From positions 1 through 42,625 of the forward strand of contig JABFXC010000151.1 of assembly GCA_013361935.1 (NCBI GenBank): 42,625 nucleotides of DNA, in the 5' to 3' direction. Origin of the DNA: Gemmatimonadaceae bacterium (GTDB lineage Bacteria > Gemmatimonadota > Gemmatimonadetes > Gemmatimonadales > Gemmatimonadaceae). The translations under genes were made by a program, and so were the position numbers. The notes under the pieces are model-generated. The model had not been told where the DNA came from. It made no database searches and saw only the letters and a list, made by a program, of their open reading frames with translations. This document shows, in pieces, positions 32,839-40,242 of this stretch (its first letter is position 1; each line of letters begins with the position of its first letter).

Positions 32839-32867
32839 GGTACCCGGCACCGGGTACCGGGTACCGG
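32839..32867. terminator. GGTACC-word inverted repeat at a convergent junction
   Basis: GGTACCCGG (32839-32847) pairs with CCGGGTACC (32850-32858) across two bases, and a further GGGTACCGG copy follows to 32867. It occupies almost the whole 33-base gap between the acylase stop and the OtsA stop on the other strand. It is a likely two-way terminator without T tracts. Confidence 0.55.
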
Positions 32868-32869
32868 AT

Positions 32870-34261
32870 TCAAACGGCTGCCAGCGCGCCGAGAAAGCCT
32901 TCCGCCCACGCGTGCACGTCGTGCTCCATCACCTGCGCGCGCAGCGCGCGCATGCGGCGCCGGCGCTCGGGGTCGGGCATCACGAGCGCCTCGTGGATGC
33001 AGTCGGCGACGCTGTCCACGTCGTACGGATTGACGAGCACCGCGTCGCGCAGCTCCTCGGCGGCGCCGGCGAACTCGCTGAGCACGAGCACGCCGTCCTC
33101 GTCGACGCGGCTGGCGACGAACTCCTTGGCGACGAGGTTCATCCCGTCGCGCACCGGCGTCACGAGCATCACGTCCGCCGCCCGGTACAGCGCGAGCAGC
33201 GTGTGGTCGGGGACCGACGCGTAGAGATACTGCACCGGCGTCCACGACGGCGTGCCGAGATCGCCGTTGATGCGTCCGACGAGCGCGTCCACCTCGCGGC
33301 GGAACTTTCCGTACGCCCGCGTCGTCCCCCGCGACGGCACCGCCACCTGGATGAGACGGAGCTTCTCGCGCCACTCGGCACGCGAGCGGATCAGCTGCTC
33401 GAAGGCGAGCAGTCGCCGGGGAATCCCCTTGCTGTAGTCGAGCCGGTCGATGCCGAGCAGCAGCCGCGGGTTCCCGGTCGAGACCGCGAGCTGCTCCGCG
33501 CTCACGGCGGGCGCGCTCGCCCGTTCGGCGATCCCCGCCGCATCCACTCCCATCGGGAAGACTCCGATCGAGACGCGGCGTCCCCGCCAGTCGATGGCCC
33601 AGTCGGCGTCGCGCTCGATCCGGAAGAGCCGGCGCAACGTCGCGGCGAAATGTCCGCGATAGCGCGCGGTGTGGAAGCCGATGAGGTCCGCGCCGAGCAT
33701 TCCCTCGACGAGGCGCCGGCGCACGGGGAGCGTGAAGAAGATCTCCGGGTTCGGGAAGGGCACGTGGAGGAAGAAGCCGATGCGCGCGTCGGGGAGCCGC
33801 TCGCGAAGAAGCGCGGGGAGGCGGAAGAGCTGGTAGTCGTGCACCCAGATCGTGTCGCCTGGCTCGTAGTGCTCGACGACGAGATCGGCGAATCGCGCGT
33901 TCACCGTCTCGTAGACGTCCCACCCCGTGACGCGCAGCGGGAGATGGTCCAGCCGGTCATGGCAGATCGGCCAGAGCACGGAGTTGCTGATGTTGTCGTA
34001 GAAGACCTGCTGCTCGCTGCGCCCGAGCTGCACGGGGATCGCTCCGAGCTCGCCAAGCCGCTCCTCCACGAGACTGCTCGCCTCGCTCGAGAGGCTCGTG
34101 AGATCGCCCGGCCAGCCGAGCCAGAGTCCACCCGACCGCTCGTGCGGGGCGCGGAGTCCCGTGGCGAGCCCGCCCGAGCTGCGGACGACGACGACTCCGC
34201 CGTCGCGCTCGGCGACGGTCACGGGCAGCCGGTTGGAGACGATGAGGAGGCGGCCCGCCAC
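32870..34261 (-). CDS. otsA: Trehalose-6-phosphate synthase
   Basis: A 463-residue GT20 enzyme that joins glucose from UDP- or GDP-glucose to glucose 6-phosphate. Substrate and nucleotide motifs are present: [68 protein letters not shown] and [16 protein letters not shown]. The start is a GTG with AGGAGCG before it. It is the last gene of a four-gene operon (two DUF5985-like membrane proteins and a winged-helix protein precede it). No OtsB phosphatase is encoded in the window. Confidence 0.96.
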   Translation of the reverse strand: MAGRLLIVSNRLPVTVAERDGGVVVVRSSGGLATGLRAPHERSGGLWLGWPGDLTSLSSEASSLVEERLGELGAIPVQLGRSEQQVFYDNISNSVLWPICHDRLDHLPLRVTGWDVYETVNARFADLVVEHYEPGDTIWVHDYQLFRLPALLRERLPDARIGFFLHVPFPNPEIFFTLPVRRRLVEGMLGADLIGFHTARYRGHFAATLRRLFRIERDADWAIDWRGRRVSIGVFPMGVDAAGIAERASAPAVSAEQLAVSTGNPRLLLGIDRLDYSKGIPRRLLAFEQLIRSRAEWREKLRLIQVAVPSRGTTRAYGKFRREVDALVGRINGDLGTPSWTPVQYLYASVPDHTLLALYRAADVMLVTPVRDGMNLVAKEFVASRVDEDGVLVLSEFAGAAEELRDAVLVNPYDVDSVADCIHEALVMPDPERRRRMRALRAQVMEHDVHAWAEGFLGALAAV

Positions 34262-34270
34262 GCGCCGCTC

Positions 34271-34537
34271 CTATCCGTCCGACGCCCGATTCTTGTCGAG
34301 GATCGCGACGAGGATGATCACGAACGCGAGCAGCCGCATCCCGTAGAGCCAGGTCACGTTCTCGATCCACTCGGCGGTGAGGACGGTGGCCACGCGCTGG
34401 ACGACGAGCACCCAGAAGGCGATCGCGAAGAGGAGGAACAGCCGGTCGCGCGTGCGCTTGTAGAAGCGCGCGAAGAAGAGCCCGATCGTGAGATACCCGG
34501 CGGCGAGCAGCCCGGAGATGAACGCGGCGAGATGCAT
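34271..34537 (-). CDS. Small membrane protein (DUF5985-like), copy 1
   Basis: An 88-residue integral membrane protein with three predicted spans (HLAAFISGLLAAGYLTIGLF, FLLFAIAFWVLVVQRVATVL, GMRLLAFVIILVAILDKN). The RFYKRTRDRLFLLFAIAFW block between spans one and two is typical of DUF5985. It begins four bases after the second copy's stop, and its own stop is nine bases before OtsA. Function unknown. Confidence 0.82.
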   Translation of the reverse strand: MHLAAFISGLLAAGYLTIGLFFARFYKRTRDRLFLLFAIAFWVLVVQRVATVLTAEWIENVTWLYGMRLLAFVIILVAILDKNRASDG

Positions 34538-34541
34538 CGCG

Positions 34542-34808
34542 CTATCGCTCCGCGTCCCAGACGAGGCCGTACACGAGCGCCGCGACGCCGAGCAGCGCGG
34601 GCACCGTGCGCCACGCGGCGAGATCGACCTGCGTGAGGACGCGCACGTCGAGGATCAGCAGCACGTTGTTGAGTGCGAGCCCCATGAAGCAGATGCTGCT
34701 CCACATCAGCAGCCGCGCGTGCGACTGTCGGTAGCCGCGCCAGAGCAGCACGGCGCAGGCGGCGCTGGTCAGCGCGCAGAGCACGTAGACGACGTCGGCG
34801 ACACTCAC
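34542..34808 (-). CDS. Small membrane protein (DUF5985-like), copy 2
   Basis: The GTG at 34808-34806 overlaps the stop of the winged-helix gene (GTGA), fixing the start. The 88 residues have about three spans (VVYVLCALTSAACAVLLW, ICFMGLALNNVLLILDV, TVPALLGVAALVYGLVWD) and the linker RGYRQSHARLLMWSSICF that matches the layout of copy 1. The two copies are probably partners in one membrane complex. Function unknown. Confidence 0.82.
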   Translation of the reverse strand: MSVADVVYVLCALTSAACAVLLWRGYRQSHARLLMWSSICFMGLALNNVLLILDVRVLTQVDLAAWRTVPALLGVAALVYGLVWDAER

Positions 34809-35200
34809 GAGCCGGGCTTCCTGACGCGGAACGCGTCGGCGAAGGACTGGACGGCCGCCGGCGGCCGCGCGTAGATGGCCTTCACGAGCGAGACGGGCTT
34901 CGTGCGGTACATCTCGGCGAGCCCGGTGGTCGCGGTGCGCAGCGTCACGCTGTTCGGCGCATAGCGAAAGGCGCCGTCGCTCTCCGGTCCCTCTCGCGCG
35001 ACGAGGCCGCTCGCGACGAGATCCTCGAGCCGCGTCGCAACCGAGGCGGCGTTGCCGCGCAGCTCGGTGGCGATGTCCCCCGCCGTCCGCGTCTTCGCTC
35101 CCGCGGCGGCGAGCGCGAGCAGCACCTCGACGTGCTCCATCGTCGGGAGGTGGTGCGCGATGAGATCGCGGACGTCGGCGGGAAGCGGGTGGTCGGCCAC
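34805..35200 (-). CDS. Winged-helix-type protein heading the OtsA operon
   Basis: A 131-residue soluble protein. Residues 18-75 form a likely winged helix (LPTMEHVEVLLALAAAGAKT, AGDIATELRGNAASVATRLE, GLVAREGPESDGAFRYAP), as in MarR- or transcription-regulator-type DNA-binding proteins. The C-terminal 40 residues are helical (TGLAEMYRTKPVSLVKAIYA). It is the first gene of the operon with the two DUF5985-like genes and OtsA, so it may control them. No obvious effector domain. Confidence 0.72.
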   Translation of the reverse strand: MADHPLPADVRDLIAHHLPTMEHVEVLLALAAAGAKTRTAGDIATELRGNAASVATRLEDLVASGLVAREGPESDGAFRYAPNSVTLRTATTGLAEMYRTKPVSLVKAIYARPPAAVQSFADAFRVRKPGS

Positions 35201-35310
35201 GCCGCAATCTCACCCGCCGGACCCCTCGTCGCAACCGCCGGAGAGGAATTCGCGTCCGCGGCGCCGTGCCTAACGTTCGACGTGCATCGATCGCGCGGCG
35301 CGCGCGGCGG

Positions 35311-35721
35311 CTAGTCCGGTGGATACCAGGTGAAGGTCTTCGTCCCCGTCGCGGACACGACGTCGCCGCCCACCACGTACGTCACCGTCACGCGATACAC
35401 CTCGCCCGCGATCAGCGACTTCGGCGCGAGGTATACCGTGGCGTGCCCGGGCGCCTTGCCGTAGGCGAGCGCCGGCCCGACCGGCGCGCTCTCCGGCACC
35501 GAGAACGACCACATCCAGGGGTCGGGCTCGAGGGTGGCGCTCTCGTGCCGCACTGTCAAGTTGGTGATCCCGCACGCGGGAATCCAGGAGAACTCGGGCG
35601 TGGTGGTTCCACTGACCATCACCTCGATCGGGCCGCCGCACGGCGGCGGCGGAACGAAGACGACCTCGCTCTTGCACGCGCCCAGCACGAGCGCGATCGC
35701 CAGCATCGTGTACCGTTTCAT
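35311..35721 (-). CDS. Putative lipoprotein of unknown function
   Basis: A 136-residue exported protein with a lipobox (LAIALVLGACKSE), then a proline/cysteine stretch (VFVPPPPCGG) and a beta-rich domain (IEVMVSGTTTPEFSWIPACG, VYRVTVTYVVGGDVVSAT, TKTFTWYPPD). The pattern looks Ig/Fn3-like, with a probable disulfide between the two later cysteines. It ends 110 bases upstream of the winged-helix gene start on the same strand. Function unknown. Confidence 0.7.
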   Translation of the reverse strand: MKRYTMLAIALVLGACKSEVVFVPPPPCGGPIEVMVSGTTTPEFSWIPACGITNLTVRHESATLEPDPWMWSFSVPESAPVGPALAYGKAPGHATVYLAPKSLIAGEVYRVTVTYVVGGDVVSATGTKTFTWYPPD

Positions 35722-35752
35722 AGTCCCCTGAACCTCTCGCTCGGAATCAAGG

Positions 35753-36343
35753 TCACACCACCGCCTTCGCCTTCCCACCGACGTTCGCCCACAATGCCCG
35801 CTCGGCCATCACCGGCGTCCACCCGCCGAGCGAAGCGGCGCGCTCGCGCAGCGCCTCGGCGTACTTCGCGTAGTAGCCGAGGGTGAAGGCGACCGGGCCG
35901 AGCGAGGGAATCTGCGCCGCGACCAGCTCGTCGAAGAACGGATAGACCTCGGGCGCCGTCGCCGCCGCTACGGCCGACGCCGTCGCCGGTCCCACCCCCG
36001 CGAGCTCGGCGAGCTCGGAGATCGGCGCGGTGGGGTGCGGGATCAGCGCGAGCGCGGTCTTGCTCGTCGTGACGACGAGCGTCGGCTCGTTCCCCTTCAC
36101 CAGGGCGAGGTTGCGCGCGCGCCAGACGCCGCGCGCCATCTTCCACTGCGTGAGCTTGGTCAGCTCGTCGAGGGTGACGTGGCGCGCCCTGCGCGCCGTG
36201 ATGTTCTTCGGGAGCGTCTCGCGATACCAGTGATCGAGCTCCGGGAGCGCTGCGACCTTCTGCGCCTCGACGACGCGCTCGTACGAGTCGAGCGCGGATC
36301 GCCAGCGCGCCGCGGAAGTGGAAGACCAGAGAGCTTCGGGCAT
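35753..36343 (-). CDS. Soluble protein with a helix-hairpin-helix motif
   Basis: A 196-residue protein without a signal peptide. The central part has LDELTKLTQWKMARGVWR and the helix-hairpin-helix motif LAELAGVGPATASAVAAATA near residue 112, as in DNA glycosylases and other non-specific DNA binders. PFFDELVAAQIPSLGP follows. The glycosylase catalytic Lys/Asp pair is not evident, so DNA binding is a guess from the motif and no activity is claimed. It lies 31 bases upstream of the lipoprotein gene on the same strand. Confidence 0.72.
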   Translation of the reverse strand: MPEALWSSTSAARWRSALDSYERVVEAQKVAALPELDHWYRETLPKNITARRARHVTLDELTKLTQWKMARGVWRARNLALVKGNEPTLVVTTSKTALALIPHPTAPISELAELAGVGPATASAVAAATAPEVYPFFDELVAAQIPSLGPVAFTLGYYAKYAEALRERAASLGGWTPVMAERALWANVGGKAKAVV

Positions 36344-36406
36344 CGTCGATGGCCGCAGGGGTGGACGCGTGGCGCCGACGTTCGCGGCGCGCGACGCGTG
36401 GGAGTA

Positions 36407-37732
36407 TCAGCTGAACCGCGTCGTCCGCCAGAGCGCGACGCCGCACGCGGCGAGGACGCCGAGCGTCGCGACGACGAGCGCCATCGCCCAGCCGCCGTGG
36501 ATCGCGATGCTCGGGCGCTCGGCGATCGTGCCGAAGCCGATGAGGATCGCGGTGGCCGCGATGACGATCACCCAGTCGAGGGGAGTCCGCCGCGCGACTA
36601 CGGTCGCGGTCTCGCGTCCCGCGCCGCGCGCGCTCGTGTACTCCGGGTCGATGCCATAACGCTCGCTCTCCCGCGCGGCGGCCTCACGCCAGCGGCGATG
36701 CTCGCTCTCGCCCGCCGAGGAGAAGGCGATGACCGCGGTGCCCGCGGCCATGACCAGCGAGCCGAGGACGACCTTCGCGAGCACGCCGCCGGGCGCGCTC
36801 CGCAGCTCGCCGAAAACGAGGATTCCCCAGAGCAGCCCCCAGAGCTGGTTGCTGTTCGAGAGCGGGATCCCGCGGGTGATCCCCGCGTACTTCACCGCGT
36901 ACTGCTGGAACAGATCGCCGACCACCCACACCACGCCGCCGGCCATCAGCCAGAAGAGCAGGTGGCGCGCGCTCGACAGCTCGCTCCAGAGCGGCGAGAC
37001 GCCGCCGCTGTAGACGACGGCGAGCGTCCCCATCATCACCAGCTCGCCGACGGTGAAGAAGGTGATGAAAGAGAGCGGGTTCATCCCCGTGAGGTACGCC
37101 TTGCGGTAGGGGATGTACATCGTCCCCCAGAGCGCGCCCGCCGCGAGCGCGGCGGCGATCCCGCGCATCGCGTTCGTGCCCGCGGCGCCGTTCGAGGTGG
37201 CGAGCGTCAGCACCACCGCGCCGGCGAACATGAGGAGCGCCCCGCCGAGCACTCCCGCCCAGCGCTTCGCGCCCGCGTCGCGCAGCTCGGAAAAGAAGAG
37301 CACCCCCCAGAGGATTCCGAGCAGGCTGTTGCTGTTCCAGAGCGGGAAGGCGACGCTGAGACCGACGTCGCGCACCGCGAAGATCGTCAGCGTGTTCGCC
37401 ACCGCCCACATGCACCCGGCGAGGATCGCCCAGACGATGAGGTGCGGCGCCTGCCTCAGGTCCGCGGCGACGTACGACGTGCCGTGGATGAGCGTCGGCA
37501 GCGTCCAGCGGGCGAGAAAGACCCCGACGACCATGACGAGCGAGATCACGACGGGCGAGATTCCCGCGGTGACGAGCTTCGTCGGCGCCTCGGCGGCGCC
37601 GAGCCAGGCGCCGGCGGTGAGCCCGCAGACGATGCCTAACGTCTGGAGGACGCGCAGCCGCCGCGCGTCGAACGCGGGGTGCGCGGCGGCGGAGACGGCC
37701 GCGCGCTCGGCGACGGCGCTCAACTGATCCAC
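36407..37732 (-). CDS. GRP/RhaT-type sugar transporter with two extra C-terminal spans
   Basis: A 441-residue inner-membrane protein. The first ten spans form the drug/metabolite-type fold with family blocks TLTIFAVRDVGLSVAFPLWN, SNSLLGILWGVLFFSEL, RGIPLSNSNQLWGLLWGILV and FGELRSAPGGVLAKVVLGSL. The tandem SNS/QLWG-like signatures fit the glucose/ribose-porter family. After a charged cytoplasmic linker (AAARESERYGIDPEYTSARG) two more spans follow (DWVIVIAATAILIGFGTI, GGWAMALVVATLGVLAACGV), which make it longer than usual. The substrate is probably a hexose, but this is unproven. The start overlaps the small membrane ORF by 13 bases. Confidence 0.85.
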   Translation of the reverse strand: MDQLSAVAERAAVSAAAHPAFDARRLRVLQTLGIVCGLTAGAWLGAAEAPTKLVTAGISPVVISLVMVVGVFLARWTLPTLIHGTSYVAADLRQAPHLIVWAILAGCMWAVANTLTIFAVRDVGLSVAFPLWNSNSLLGILWGVLFFSELRDAGAKRWAGVLGGALLMFAGAVVLTLATSNGAAGTNAMRGIAAALAAGALWGTMYIPYRKAYLTGMNPLSFITFFTVGELVMMGTLAVVYSGGVSPLWSELSSARHLLFWLMAGGVVWVVGDLFQQYAVKYAGITRGIPLSNSNQLWGLLWGILVFGELRSAPGGVLAKVVLGSLVMAAGTAVIAFSSAGESEHRRWREAAARESERYGIDPEYTSARGAGRETATVVARRTPLDWVIVIAATAILIGFGTIAERPSIAIHGGWAMALVVATLGVLAACGVALWRTTRFS

Positions 37733-37851
37733 CGGAGCACGAGGAGCCCGCCGGCGAGCACGATCACCGGCACCCAGAACTGCACGTCGCGCAGAATCGT
37801 CGAGACGAGCCCGTGCTCGCCAGCCGCGCGTCCTACCGTCCGCTGCTCCAT
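37720..37851 (-). CDS. 43-aa single-span membrane protein overlapping both neighbours
   Basis: From the ATG at 37851-37849, with GGGAG 8-12 bases before it, the 43 residues have a basic start (MEQRTVGRAAGEHGLVSTIL) and one predicted span (FWVPVIVLAGGLLVLRWIS). The start overlaps the M1 stop region by 19 bases and the end overlaps the transporter start by 13 bases, so all three reading frames are chained. It may be a small subunit of the peptidase or of the transporter. It would be missed by common length cut-offs. Confidence 0.55.
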   Translation of the reverse strand: MEQRTVGRAAGEHGLVSTILRDVQFWVPVIVLAGGLLVLRWIS

Positions 37852-39881
37852 GTCTGGTTCTCCCGGTTCACGTCGGGGAAGAGCTGCTCGGGATCGATCT
37901 CCACTTTCGTGATCGCCGGCCGCGCCGGCAAGGCGATCACCGCGCGCCGCGCGCCGCCGAGCCAGGTCGCGACCGGGATCTCGGCGCGCGCCGTCGACCC
38001 GTCGGCGCGCGTGACGCGCACGCGGGCGGGCATCGGCGCGAGCCCGCGGTCCTCGATCGTGACGTACGTCGAGTCGCCGCGCGTCTCCACGGAGGCGACG
38101 GCCTGGTCGAGCGACCACGGCTCCTGGAACCAGGTGCTCCAGAACCAGGAGAGGCCATAGTAGACGTGCGATGAGTTTCGCGTGATCTCGCTCTGCATCG
38201 AGTTGAAGAAATCCCACGGGTAGGGATGCTTCCCGCTCCATCGGCGGCCGTACTCGCGGTACGCGCGCCAGAACAGCGAGTCACCGACAAGGCCGCGCAG
38301 GGAGGAGAGATTCTGCGCGGTCTTGTCGTAGAACATGATGAAGTAGAGCCCCTGCGGATACATGTCGCCGGGCCACATAAGCGTCATGTCGCGCCCGGCG
38401 CGCGCCGCGCGCAGGTAGAGCTCGCGCTGCCCCGGCTCGGAGTCGCCCGGCCGTCCGCCCGCGCGCGGCTCTCCGTAGAGATTGCGCATCCCCTGGGCGA
38501 CGTCGAACTGCGTGAAGCCTTCGTCCATCCAGGGGTAGCGCGTCTCGTTCGACCCGACCTGCATCGGGAACCACATGTGCCCCGTCTCGTGCATCAGGTC
38601 CCCGGCGAGGGAGAGCGTGTCCGCCCACGGCTGCATCACCGTCGCCATCGGATACTCCATCCCGCCGCTCTCGAGCACTCCCTCCATCGAGATCATGCTC
38701 GGCCACGGGTAGGCCCACAGATCCTTGGAGTGCTGCTCGATGGCGTCGCGGGTGAAGCGCGCGCCGCCGACCGCCCACGCGGAGGCGGCGGGGGTGAGGC
38801 GGAAGAAGCTCTGGATGTCGACCGTGTCCGGCGCGGCGCCGGGGGTGCGCTGCACCAGCGCGCGCGTGGCATCCCATGCCTGACGGTCGCTCGTCCCCCA
38901 GAAGAAGTCGCGCACGTCGTTCGCGACGAAGTGCCAGGTCGCGGTGCGCCCGCGGCCGGTGAAGACGGACTTCGCGTCCCTGCCCGGTGTGAGCAGCCGG
39001 ACGACGGCGCCCGTGCGCCTCGCTTCGGCGAGCTTCGCGATGGTCGACGGCGCGAGGATCTCGCTCGCGTTGCGCAGCGTCCCCGTCGCGCCGACCGTCC
39101 ACCCGCGCGGCACCGTGAGGCGGACGTCGTAGTCCGCGTGGTCCATGTAGAACTCCGCCTCGAGCAGATACGGATCGGCGACCCAGCCGCTCACGTCGTC
39201 GTAGACGGCGACCTGCGGATACCAGTAGCCCATCTCGTAGAGATGCTCGTCGCGCCCCTGCCGTCCGTCGGATGGAGTGAGGGGCGGCTCGTACTCCCAC
39301 GCGAAGTCGAGGGTGAGGCTGTCGTGCGGGAGGAGTGGGGACGCGAGCGGGATCCACATCACCGTCCCATCGACGGTATAGCCGTCGGCGGCGGGCGGCT
39401 TCCGCTTGTCGACGGAGGTGATCGGCACGACGGTGACGCCCGTGGTCCTCGGTCGCATCTCCGCGCCGTTCACGGCGACGCGATGCAGCACGACGCCCTC
39501 CGTGATCGGTGCGCTCTGGTTGCGCGGATTCCCCGCGGCGAAGGCGTTCTGCCGGAGGTGTACGGCGATCCGCGCGAGGCTGTCCGGCGAGTCGTTGCGA
39601 TAGACGACGCGCTCGCTCCCGCGCACGAGATTCCTCCGGACGTCGATGCTCGCGTCGATGGAGTAGCGTGCGCGGTTCACCCAGTAGCCCGGGCCGGGCT
39701 CACCGGTGCGCGTCCGCGTTCCGCGCTGCACGGCGCGCGAGAACTCGGGCGACTCGTACATCGGACCGGGGATCGGCCGGCCGCTCGTCGCCGGGGGAGC
39801 GACGACGGCGGGGGATGGTTGCGTCTGGGCGGAGAGAGCGGCGGGAAGAACGAGCAGCAGAAGCAGCGGCGAGCGATTCAT
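37833..39881 (-). CDS. Exported M1-family metallopeptidase
   Basis: A 682-residue exported aminopeptidase-type enzyme with a signal peptide (RSPLLLLLVLPAALSAQ). The zinc site is HEXXH at 431-435 with the third ligand E454 (HETGHMWFP, then YPWMDEGFTQF, 18 residues apart), as in M1. The GAMEN-type exopeptidase loop is replaced by SGGMEYPMATVM, so the specificity may differ from classical aminopeptidases. A barrel-shaped N-terminal beta region precedes it. The catalytic Tyr is probably in DMYPQGLYFIMFYDKT. It heads the unit with the 43-aa ORF and the sugar transporter. Confidence 0.9.
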   Translation of the reverse strand: MNRSPLLLLLVLPAALSAQTQPSPAVVAPPATSGRPIPGPMYESPEFSRAVQRGTRTRTGEPGPGYWVNRARYSIDASIDVRRNLVRGSERVVYRNDSPDSLARIAVHLRQNAFAAGNPRNQSAPITEGVVLHRVAVNGAEMRPRTTGVTVVPITSVDKRKPPAADGYTVDGTVMWIPLASPLLPHDSLTLDFAWEYEPPLTPSDGRQGRDEHLYEMGYWYPQVAVYDDVSGWVADPYLLEAEFYMDHADYDVRLTVPRGWTVGATGTLRNASEILAPSTIAKLAEARRTGAVVRLLTPGRDAKSVFTGRGRTATWHFVANDVRDFFWGTSDRQAWDATRALVQRTPGAAPDTVDIQSFFRLTPAASAWAVGGARFTRDAIEQHSKDLWAYPWPSMISMEGVLESGGMEYPMATVMQPWADTLSLAGDLMHETGHMWFPMQVGSNETRYPWMDEGFTQFDVAQGMRNLYGEPRAGGRPGDSEPGQRELYLRAARAGRDMTLMWPGDMYPQGLYFIMFYDKTAQNLSSLRGLVGDSLFWRAYREYGRRWSGKHPYPWDFFNSMQSEITRNSSHVYYGLSWFWSTWFQEPWSLDQAVASVETRGDSTYVTIEDRGLAPMPARVRVTRADGSTARAEIPVATWLGGARRAVIALPARPAITKVEIDPEQLFPDVNRENQTWSSGR

Positions 39882-39972
39882 TGGCGGGATGCAGGTGCGA
39901 TGTGCGAGCGACGAAGATGCACGCTGAACCCGCGCGCGTCGATGCGCAACGGCATGCAGACCGGCTGCTCTT

Positions 39973-40218
39973 CGACAGCCTGGGCTTTAATGGGGTAACT
40001 GCAACCACTCTTTGGTACGCCGAGCCGGGGAGTTCCGGGAGCACTGCAGGAGCCGTTGCGTTTGCAACCACAAAGGCTCCCCACGGCAGCTCTCCCCGGC
40101 CTCCCCGGCTCGGGCACTCCTCGATGCGGTTGCAGTTACCCAATAGAGCCCCTGCTGTTGAGAAGGCCCCTGCCGTTGAAAAGCCCCTGCCGTTGAAAAG
40201 GCACGCAGTTGAAAAGGG
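39973..40218 (+). repeat. Composite hairpin element C with trailing short-unit array
   Basis: The left arm has GGGTAACTGCAACCAC (39993-40008), the bulge TCTTTGGTACG (40009-40019) and CCGAGCCGGGGAG (40020-40032). The right arm has CTCCCCGGCTCGG (40101-40113), the bulge GCACTCCTCGAT (40114-40125) and GCGGTTGCAGTTACCC (40126-40141). From 40148 four units of the CCCCTGCCGTTGAAAAG type run to about 40218, 25 bases before the M20 start. The centre holds GTTTGCAACCAC, different from A and B. Divergent M1 and M20 genes flank it. Confidence 0.9.
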
Positions 40219-40242
40219 ACACGCGCCCCCTCACACTTCGGG

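Larger units (their letters stand above)
2853..37641. repeat. Dispersed octamer GCCTAACG / CGTTAGGC, 19 copies
   Basis: Read as GCCTAACG on the plus strand, the octamer starts at 2853, 5716, 11987, 13201, 14202, 17022, 20500, 24177, 29286, 30610, 31948, 35268 and 37634. Read as CGTTAGGC, it starts at 10981, 18746, 18949, 22755, 23370 and 27013. Every CCTAACG heptamer I located is preceded by G, so the full octamer is invariant. Four copies supply a TAG stop codon; others read as Leu-Gly with a TTA codon or as Pro-Asn (CCT AAC). The one-base variant GCCTGACG also recurs (5889, 7206, 11972, 15101, 18598, 38878). Confidence 0.85.
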
